DNA of 39,796 nucleotides from contig JAKZES010000048.1 of the NCBI GenBank assembly GCA_022548915.1, forward strand, positions 1 to 39,796. Direction: 5' to 3'. A program made the translations under genes and the position numbers. Every line of letters begins with the position of its first letter. Positions within the stretch are counted from its first letter, which is position 1. Source of the stretch: Verrucomicrobiaceae bacterium E54. GTDB taxonomy: Bacteria > Verrucomicrobiota > Verrucomicrobiia > Verrucomicrobiales > Akkermansiaceae. The notes below the pieces were generated by a model that saw only the letters and a list, made by a program, of their open reading frames with translations, made no database searches and had not been told where the DNA came from. Below are positions 7,504 through 14,379 of the stretch, piece by piece.

Positions 7504-8936
7504 GCCTTCGCGACGACGAGCAACTCATCCAGGACGCCCTCGACCACAAGCTCGATGCCCGGCGCTTCGCCGCCCTGGAGGCCCGCCTGCTGCGCGAGCC
7601 CGAACTGCGCCGGCTCTACCTGAGCTACAGCCGGATGGACGGGCTGCTCGGAGAGAAATTCGGTGATACCGCGTCGAACGTCACGCCCATCCGCCGCAAG
7701 CCGGCCCGCTTCGTTTCCTGGGGTGCCATCGCCGCCTGCCTTGCCGGCCTGGTGGCGGTCCTGCCCGTCGCGCTGAAAAAACAGCCCGAGTGCCTCATCG
7801 AGTTCGGCCCCGAGTCCCACGGCCGCGTGATCCACGCCCGGGGCGACTCCGGAGACCGGGTCCTGCGCGTCGGCTCGCGCCTCGAACTCGAGCACGGCTC
7901 GGCCTCGGTCGCATTGCAACATGGCGGCCGTGCCTACTTCGAGGGACCCGGCACCCTGGAGATGGTCGAACCCGATCGTTTCCGGCTCCACGAAGGCCGC
8001 GCCTGGTTCGAATCGACGGCCAACGGCCCGATCGCCTGCATGACCGACACCTTCGAGATCCAATCCGGCCCCGGTGAATTCGGTGTCATCGCCACCAATC
8101 AAGCCGAGCTGCACGTCCTCTCCGGGGAACTCTCCGTGCTCACGCCCGACGGCAAGACCGCCGGGCTCTCCGCGGGCCACTCCGCCCGCTGGGATGGTGA
8201 GACGCTGCTAACCGCCGACACCGCCACGGCCTTCACCACCGGATTTCCGAAAGCCGTGACGATCTTCGCCGACAACTTCGACGAGCCCAACCTCACACCC
8301 CTTTCCGGCAAAATGCCCGACACCGGCGCCGGGCCGTGGAAGATCGAATACGGCGGTCCGCTGATCGAGAACGGCATCCTCGACACTTCCGGCAACGTCC
8401 GCCACACCGCCTTCGCTCCGCTGGAGATTCCGGTGCTCGATGATCTCTCCCACGTCCTGCTTCTCACGCTGGAAACCGAAGATCCCGCCACCTCGCGCTT
8501 CCACTCGCCCGGCTGGGCCGGCGTCAGCCTCTACACCGGCGACCAGGAGCGGATCTTCGTCGGCGATCCCTGCGGCCTTGCCGAAGGCTGGGCGCTGCAT
8601 CCCGCCGGCTACTCGGCACGCAACGCCTGCCCGCTGCTCCACGGGAAGTCGACCGTCACCCTGCGCTACGACTACCGCACCGGCCTCGCCCAGCTTTTCG
8701 AAGGCACCGACACCTCCGGCCCGGCCCTGGCATCCGAGTGGATCGAACCCGGCCTCCAGTTCGACCGCATCCGCATCGCCAACGGCTCGCAGGCCGATGC
8801 CGCCGTGGATGCCGGCAAGCCCGCCTCGGCCGCCGGCGACGGCCCCGGGGTCGAGGTCCGCGGCGACATCGCCCTGCGAAATCTCCGCCTCAGCGTGCTG
8901 AGCGCCGACGCCCGCTCGGTCGCCGCGCAGCCCTGA
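7500..8936 (+). CDS. FecR-type anti-sigma/sensor protein with lectin-like C-terminal domain
   Basis: A 478-aa single-pass protein. Residues 1-65 form a short cytoplasmic region (LIQDALDHKLDARRFAALEARL) fit to bind the sigma factor. A membrane segment lies at about 71-92. A FecR-like beta domain (about 100-240) carries the typical order of ASVALQHGGRAYFEGPGTLEMV, FRLHEGRAWFES and the closing GHSARWDG. Residues 250-475 look like a concanavalin/LamG-type jelly roll, which could bind a glycan and so act as sensor. It overlaps the sigma gene by 4 bp. The last 76 bp are repeated, with changes, at 10854-10928. This domain arrangement is common in Planctomycetota and Verrucomicrobiota; ligand unknown. 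Confidence 0.82.
   Translation: MSLRDDEQLIQDALDHKLDARRFAALEARLLREPELRRLYLSYSRMDGLLGEKFGDTASNVTPIRRKPARFVSWGAIAACLAGLVAVLPVALKKQPECLIEFGPESHGRVIHARGDSGDRVLRVGSRLELEHGSASVALQHGGRAYFEGPGTLEMVEPDRFRLHEGRAWFESTANGPIACMTDTFEIQSGPGEFGVIATNQAELHVLSGELSVLTPDGKTAGLSAGHSARWDGETLLTADTATAFTTGFPKAVTIFADNFDEPNLTPLSGKMPDTGAGPWKIEYGGPLIENGILDTSGNVRHTAFAPLEIPVLDDLSHVLLLTLETEDPATSRFHSPGWAGVSLYTGDQERIFVGDPCGLAEGWALHPAGYSARNACPLLHGKSTVTLRYDYRTGLAQLFEGTDTSGPALASEWIEPGLQFDRIRIANGSQADAAVDAGKPASAAGDGPGVEVRGDIALRNLRLSVLSADARSVAAQP
8861..8936 (+). repeat. direct repeat copy 1 (FecR gene 3' end)
   Basis: This 76-bp tail of the FecR-like gene, coding for GDIALRNLRLSVLSADARSV and the stop codon, recurs at 10854-10928 with roughly 85% identity. 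The two copies flank the fibronectin-III gene. Confidence 0.85.
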
Positions 8937-9020
8937 GCAGCACTCCGCCGCGCTCATGGCCCGCGCGCGAGAATGCGCGTGGCCAGTCTTCACGCTTGTC
9001 CCCAGACGGAACCTGCGGCT

Positions 9021-9038
9021 ATGATTCAAAAGAATCAT
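9021..9038. promoter_or_regulatory. perfect 7-bp palindrome upstream of fibronectin-III gene
   Basis: ATGATTC-AAAA-GAATCAT is a perfect inverted repeat with a 4-base A-rich centre, 11 bases before the ATG at 9050. It could be a repressor operator or a weak hairpin after the FecR gene. The TTC-N4-GAA core resembles that of the dyad at 128-141, but the outer bases differ. Confidence 0.35.
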
Positions 9039-9049
9039 CCGCCGGAAGG

Positions 9050-10846
9050 ATGAAAGCGGCTCCTTCATCTCCCGCAACCCCGACCCCCTCCAAGGGCCCG
9101 GGCGCGGGGCTGCCGTTGCCGAAAAGGCCGTTTTCAGGCAGTCTGGAGTTCATCTTCGCCATGATGGTCGGATGGTCCGGTGCCATGGGTGCGGAGGCAC
9201 CATCCGCGCCCCTGAACCTGAAAGTCAACGACCTCAACGCCACCTCCTGCCTCCTGACCTGGGATCCACCCGCCGACTCGGGCGGTGCACCCATCCTCTC
9301 CTATCTTGTGCTGCTCGAGGAAGTTTCCACCGGCATTCCTCAATTCTGGACGACCTTCGACGCCAGCATCCCGGTCGACACCCTGTTCCCCGCCACCGAC
9401 TACCGCGTCGAGGTAAAGGCCCAGAACTCCGTCGGGACCGGCCCTGCCGCGATCGAAACGTTCACCACCCTGATCTCGGGACCGGCGCTGCTGAACGGTG
9501 TGGCTTCCGACCCCGACAACGGGGACGCCGTCTTCAGCGGGGGCGATGTCATCACCCTCAGCTTCGATGTGCCGACCAACGAACCCGATGTCGGTTCGAA
9601 AGCGGATCTCGACCAACTGCTCCAGTCCACCGAGTCGCTGGGCGCGAACTATACAGGCGTTTGGACCCAGCCCGACCGCCTCGTGATCACGATCATGGAT
9701 CCGGGTCTCGCCACCCCATTCATCGGGGCAACATGGATCTGGGTGCGGGCCGAAGGCAACCTGCGCAACGCAGCCGGAACCTCGGCTCCCTCCACGTCGA
9801 CTGCCGTCCTGACCGGAAACTGGGGGACCTTCAATCAGCCTCCCGCAGGCGGCACACTGCAGGCACTCCCGGAAAGCTCCTACTCCGAGGTCACGCTCGT
9901 GGATCTCGACGCGCCGGATTGGACCGACGCCGATGGCCATCTTCCCCTCGACTACCGCTTTTTCAGCCGGGCGACGGATGGCAGCACGACTTTCCTCAAC
10001 TTCTGGAATTCATCCGGTAGCTGGACCGGATTCCTGCCACCGGGAGATCCCTCCGACGCCTACCAACTCACCGTGGGGGTTCTCGTCCGGGACGCTCTGG
10101 GTGGGACGACCGAGAGCACCATCCAGGTGACCTCCGCCCGCCCGGACATCGGGCTACGCCCGGAAACCTTCGACGGCATGGTTGGCAGCGTGCTGGCCGA
10201 AGGAACGGTCGTCGCCACGCTGTCGGGAGAGTTCGAAGGGGCGGCCGCAAGCTACGAATTCGTCTACGGCGAAGGCGATTCGGACAACGCGCTCTTCGAA
10301 ATCCATGAAACCGCCGGGCTCCTCGTCCTGACCTGCACCAAAGCGCTGGATCTCGCGCTGAAGAACCGGTTCTTCCTGCGCTTGCGGGTCATGACGACCT
10401 CCCATTCCTTCGAACGCACCGCGGTACTGGCGATCGAGCGCGGCGACATCGATCAATGGCGGAAGGCCAAATTCCCGGATTCCGATCTCTCGGACCCGGT
10501 CGAAGAGGCGGCCATCTGGGGCGACGAGGCCGACCCGAACGGCGACGGAATGCCGAATTACATGCACTACGCGCTCGGCCTCGGTCCCTTCGACGAGTTG
10601 ATGAACTTCGCCATCTATCATCGGCTCTCCCCTGTCACCGGCCTGACCGTGGGATGCCGGCATCTGGACGACCCCCAACTAGTCACCCAAGCCCAATTCA
10701 GCGATGATCTGGATTGGACCTCCTCCCCCTGGCTCCCGGCGACCCGGCTGCCGGATCCTCCCCTCGATTGTTTCGAGGTCACCGACCCCGCCGGCCCCGC
10801 TCCCAAGGCCCGATTCGGGAGAATCATGCTGGAGAAAATCCCGTAA
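9050..10846 (+). CDS. secreted fibronectin type III / cadherin-like surface protein
   Basis: A 598-aa protein. After a long basic N-terminal region comes a hydrophobic segment and probable signal cleavage near AMGAEA (about residue 47-50). A fibronectin type III domain follows at about 52-141 (APLNLKVNDLNATSCLLTWDPP...TDYRVEVKAQNSVGTGPA). A cadherin-like stretch is near 400-460 (SDNALFEIHETAGLLVLT, LDLALKNRFFLRLRV). The C-terminal 130 residues (ADPNGDGMPNYMHYALGL) resemble the tail domain of many verrucomicrobial exported proteins. No catalytic motif is seen, so adhesion or surface display is likely. The ATG has GGAAGG directly before it, unusually close. The gene and its short flanks lie between two copies of the FecR 3' end, suggesting insertion between FecR and the next gene. 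Confidence 0.75.
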   Translation: MKAAPSSPATPTPSKGPGAGLPLPKRPFSGSLEFIFAMMVGWSGAMGAEAPSAPLNLKVNDLNATSCLLTWDPPADSGGAPILSYLVLLEEVSTGIPQFWTTFDASIPVDTLFPATDYRVEVKAQNSVGTGPAAIETFTTLISGPALLNGVASDPDNGDAVFSGGDVITLSFDVPTNEPDVGSKADLDQLLQSTESLGANYTGVWTQPDRLVITIMDPGLATPFIGATWIWVRAEGNLRNAAGTSAPSTSTAVLTGNWGTFNQPPAGGTLQALPESSYSEVTLVDLDAPDWTDADGHLPLDYRFFSRATDGSTTFLNFWNSSGSWTGFLPPGDPSDAYQLTVGVLVRDALGGTTESTIQVTSARPDIGLRPETFDGMVGSVLAEGTVVATLSGEFEGAAASYEFVYGEGDSDNALFEIHETAGLLVLTCTKALDLALKNRFFLRLRVMTTSHSFERTAVLAIERGDIDQWRKAKFPDSDLSDPVEEAAIWGDEADPNGDGMPNYMHYALGLGPFDELMNFAIYHRLSPVTGLTVGCRHLDDPQLVTQAQFSDDLDWTSSPWLPATRLPDPPLDCFEVTDPAGPAPKARFGRIMLEKIP

Positions 10847-10853
10847 CGACTGG

Positions 10854-10928
10854 CGGCGACATCGCCCTGCGCAACCTGTGCCTCAGCGTGCTGAGCGCCG
10901 ACGCCCGATCGGTGCCCCCCAGCCCTGA
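10854..10928 (+). pseudogene. remnant of a FecR-like gene 3' end (direct repeat copy 2)
   Basis: One frame reads GDIALRNLCLSVLSADARSV and stops at 10926-10928, as in the FecR-like gene at 8861-8936. No start or upstream FecR sequence is attached: seven bases before it is the stop of the fibronectin-III gene. It is a non-functional scar of duplication, insertion or deletion. Between it and the next gene (10929-11024) I see no other feature. Confidence 0.8.
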
Positions 10929-11024
10929 ACGAGATTTCGGTAAACCCATCGCCTCCCGAAAGCCATTTCGAGATAGGCCGGTCCGCACCACGGACCGCCT
11001 CGGAATCGTCAACGCATCCAACCC

Positions 11025-14000
11025 ATGAAATCCAAACCCGCCTCCGCGGGCCGTTCGCGGCTCGCCATTTCCGCGCTGGCCCTCGGCCTCGCGACCACCG
11101 TCTCCGCCGCGCCCGTCATCGATGGCACCGACGACGGAACCGAGGGATACGTGCAGCTCGACTCGCAGACCAACTCCGGTTTTGGCACCGACAACATCCT
11201 GGCCAACATCAAGGCGGTTCAGGAGGCCAACAACCTCCACTTGCTGCTCGGCGGACTCGTGAAGGACAATGCGATGATCCTCTTCATCGACTCGAAGCCC
11301 GGCGGCATCAATGCCATCGCCGGCAACACCATCACCAGTGGCGGCGAGGAATTTTCCATCAACAACATGGGCGGCCTGACCTTCGAGGCGGGTTTCGAAG
11401 CGGACTACGCCGTCCGCATCTTCGGAAACGGCGACAGCACCGGGGCGTTCTTCAATACCTACGACCTCGTCACCGGCGTTCGCGACTACGCGGGCAACTC
11501 CTTCGGCGATCCGTCACCGATCGCCACGAACGTTCCCATCATCGCCGACTTCGGCACCGTTTGGACCGCTCTTCCGTCGCCTCAGACCGATGCCGTCAAT
11601 GGCCCCGAGATCGCGCTGAACCTCGGGACCCTCGGCGTGCCGGTGGGAGTCAATGACGTGAAGCTCCTCGCCTTTGTCACCAACGGCGGCTCGGACTTCA
11701 TCTCCGACTGCGTTCTGGGTGCGCTGCCGTCGGGCGGCAACCCCGGCGCCCCGAGTGGAGTGAACTTCGAAACGATTGGCGGCATCCAGACCCTCACCGT
11801 GTCGGTCAACGCGGCGGCCGACGACGACAGCGACGGCCTGCCCAACAGCGCAGAGAACAGTTCGGGCACATTCAACAACGTCAACGACACTGGCACCAAC
11901 CCCAACAACACCGACACCGACGGCGACTTCCTGGGCGATCTCTTCGAGGCCTTCAAGAACGGCACCCTCGGCACCAACCCGAATCTCGCCGACTCGGACA
12001 GCGACGGAGTCAATGACGCCACCGAAATCTCACTCACAGGTTTTGCGAACGACCCCTCGACCCCTGCCGGCGGGGCCACCGACATGATCGGCTTCGACTT
12101 CTTCGACTACGCCAACGGCGGCATCAACGGCGCCACCGGCTTCGAAACCCGCGTCTTCGACTTCGATAACAACCTCACGAATGACCCCTTCCTCGGCCAC
12201 ACCGGGGCCGTCGCTCCCTGGACGACCAGCTTCGGCACCCAGATCATCTGCGGCCGCCTGTTCACCGAGGGCAGCAATGCGATCCGCCAGTTCAATGGCC
12301 CCTTCACCGGCGGCGCCGCTCTCGGTGTGGTGGAAAACACGATCGGTGCCGACGCGAAGGAGGTCTTCGTGAAGATCGACCTCACCCGGCTTTCCGGTGC
12401 CACCTTCTCCGGCGTGTCCTTCGTCAATGGCACCACTGAAGTCGCCTTCGCCGGAGTCCTCGATGCCCTCAACGGCGGTGACCGCAACTTCGGCGTCGAA
12501 GTCACCGGCGAAGCCGGCGCGGCCTTCACCGGCGATATCCCCGTCGATCGCCAACCGAACACCATCGTCGCCCGACTCGACACCTCGGGCATCCCGAGCA
12601 TCGCCATCTGGGTCGATCCCGACACCTCCACCGCCAGCGCTCCCGCGCCGGATGCCACCGCCGACTTCGTGACGGCCGCCAACGCGGTCGCCACCGGCAT
12701 CCGCATCGCCTCCGGCGGCCGCAGCTACTGGGACAACCTTGCGGTGACGACCACCTGGGACGAACTCGATGCGATCACGCCGACCGACAATGATGGGGGT
12801 GGAGCCGACGGACTCCGCGACAGCTGGGAAGAACTCTTTTCCCCCGGTGATCTGACAGTGCTCTCGGCCGGCGGGAACAACGACCTCGACACGCTGATCA
12901 ACAGCGACGAGCAGGTTCGCGGCACCAACCCTCTGGATCGCGACACGGATGGAGACACACTCGATGACAACGTCGAAACCAACACCGGAGTCTTCGTCGA
13001 TAGCTCGAATACCGGCACCGATCCCTGCGACAGGGACACCGACGACGACACCCTGGAAGACGGCGAGGAGGACGGCAGCAGCACGTTCGTGGCGGGCGTC
13101 TCTGCAGGCTCGAATCCCAACGCTCCCGATTCTGACAACGATGGCGAGAACGACGGTTTCGAGTTCTTCCAGGGCACGGATCCGAACGTTGCGGGTGACA
13201 ACTCGGGTGCCAAGGGACTCGTCCAGGTCAATGGCGTGAGGGACGGTGGTGACGCCTACGGCACCCACGTCGCGGTGCAGAGCATCAACACCGAGTTCGG
13301 AGACAATACCAACGAGCTCAATGCCGCCTACGCACGGGTGCAGGGCGGCAATCTCTACCTGATGCTCACCGGCAATCTGGAGGACAACTTCAACAAGCTG
13401 GAGATCTTCTTCGACTCGAAGAGCGGAGGTCAGAGTCAGTATGCGGCGGTGGCAGATGCAGGACACGAATCCGGTTTCGTGGATGGCACCAACTCACTGA
13501 ACGACATGTTCTTCGAGACGGGGTTCACGGCAGACTACCACCTCATCGTTCGCCGCGGACTCGGCAAGTTCGACCTCGATATCATCGATCTCCAGGGAGG
13601 GAACTTCAGTTCCTACGAAGACATCCTCTCCTTCGGCACGACCGGATACGGATCGACCGGCACCGGCGTGAATGCATTCCCGATCCGGGTCGGCTACGAC
13701 AACTCCAACACGGGAGGCGTGACCGGAGGAAACGGACCGGCGGTGGAGGCCGATGCCCTCGCCGTGACCACCGGCCTCGAGCTCTGCATCGATCTGGCCG
13801 ATCTCGGCTCACCCACCACCGAAATCCGGGTGATGGCGATGATCATCAACAACAACCACGACTTCCTCTCGAATCAGGTGCTCGGCGGACTGCCGGCCGG
13901 AACGGGGAACCTGGGCAACCCCGCCTTGGTCGATTTCGATGCTGTTGCCAATCCCTCCACCGGGATCCCGGGCGATCAATCGTTCACCATCAGCGTGGTC

Positions 14001-14270
14001 GAGCCCACCGGTGAAATGAAGATCGACTCCGTCGCGCTGATTCCCGGCAACAAACTGCAACTCCAAGTCAGCGGCCTGACGCCCAACTCGACCTATCTGC
14101 TGACCGAGTCCGGTAATCTCTCCAGCTTCGGCACGCCGGGGGGTGCCGTGACCTTCAATGGATCCCCGGCAACCGACGGGGAGTTCACTCCCACCACTTC
14201 CACCGCCACCCTCGAGGTCGAGTTGCCCGCCGGCACCCGCGCCTTCTACCGGGTCGAAGACGCCCCCTGA
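11025..14270 (+). CDS. large secreted protein with duplicated beta domain and thrombospondin type 3-like Ca-binding repeats
   Basis: A 1081-aa exported protein with a signal peptide ending near VSAAP (about residue 29). A domain at about 30-265 (DGTDDGTEGYVQLDSQTN...LHLLLGGLVKDNAMILFIDSKPGG...SDFISDCVLGALPSG) recurs at about 727-996 (DGGDAYGTHVAVQSINTEFGD...LYLMLTGNLEDNFNKLEIFFDSKSGG...HDFLSNQVLGGLPAG). Between them are acidic repeats of the thrombospondin type 3 kind (DDDSDGLPNSAEN, DTDGDFLGDLFEA, DSDSDGVNDATE, DTDGDTLDDNVE, DSDNDGENDGFE), which bind calcium in known families, and a middle beta-rich region (340-590). The end, FYRVEDAP, is a common finish of verrucomicrobial exported proteins. 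The role is probably structural or adhesive; no enzyme motif is visible. It lies downstream of the sigma/FecR pair and ends at a strong terminator. Confidence 0.8.
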   Translation: MKSKPASAGRSRLAISALALGLATTVSAAPVIDGTDDGTEGYVQLDSQTNSGFGTDNILANIKAVQEANNLHLLLGGLVKDNAMILFIDSKPGGINAIAGNTITSGGEEFSINNMGGLTFEAGFEADYAVRIFGNGDSTGAFFNTYDLVTGVRDYAGNSFGDPSPIATNVPIIADFGTVWTALPSPQTDAVNGPEIALNLGTLGVPVGVNDVKLLAFVTNGGSDFISDCVLGALPSGGNPGAPSGVNFETIGGIQTLTVSVNAAADDDSDGLPNSAENSSGTFNNVNDTGTNPNNTDTDGDFLGDLFEAFKNGTLGTNPNLADSDSDGVNDATEISLTGFANDPSTPAGGATDMIGFDFFDYANGGINGATGFETRVFDFDNNLTNDPFLGHTGAVAPWTTSFGTQIICGRLFTEGSNAIRQFNGPFTGGAALGVVENTIGADAKEVFVKIDLTRLSGATFSGVSFVNGTTEVAFAGVLDALNGGDRNFGVEVTGEAGAAFTGDIPVDRQPNTIVARLDTSGIPSIAIWVDPDTSTASAPAPDATADFVTAANAVATGIRIASGGRSYWDNLAVTTTWDELDAITPTDNDGGGADGLRDSWEELFSPGDLTVLSAGGNNDLDTLINSDEQVRGTNPLDRDTDGDTLDDNVETNTGVFVDSSNTGTDPCDRDTDDDTLEDGEEDGSSTFVAGVSAGSNPNAPDSDNDGENDGFEFFQGTDPNVAGDNSGAKGLVQVNGVRDGGDAYGTHVAVQSINTEFGDNTNELNAAYARVQGGNLYLMLTGNLEDNFNKLEIFFDSKSGGQSQYAAVADAGHESGFVDGTNSLNDMFFETGFTADYHLIVRRGLGKFDLDIIDLQGGNFSSYEDILSFGTTGYGSTGTGVNAFPIRVGYDNSNTGGVTGGNGPAVEADALAVTTGLELCIDLADLGSPTTEIRVMAMIINNNHDFLSNQVLGGLPAGTGNLGNPALVDFDAVANPSTGIPGDQSFTISVVEPTGEMKIDSVALIPGNKLQLQVSGLTPNSTYLLTESGNLSSFGTPGGAVTFNGSPATDGEFTPTTSTATLEVELPAGTRAFYRVEDAP

Positions 14271-14284
14271 TGGGCCACGACATT

Positions 14285-14323
14285 TGAAAAACCCGGCGGC
14301 GCTGTGGTGCTGCCGGGTTTTTT
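14285..14323 (+). terminator. Rho-independent terminator
   Basis: AAAAACCCGGC pairs with GCCGGGTTTTTT around a GC-rich loop, with a T run on the + strand. It lies 15 bp after the stop of the 1081-aa surface protein gene. The A run on the other side would permit some activity on the minus strand as well. Confidence 0.85.
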
Positions 14324-14379
14324 ATCGCCGCACGGCCCGGTAATCCGAAACGCCGGCGCCGCCATTTGCGTTCAGACCC

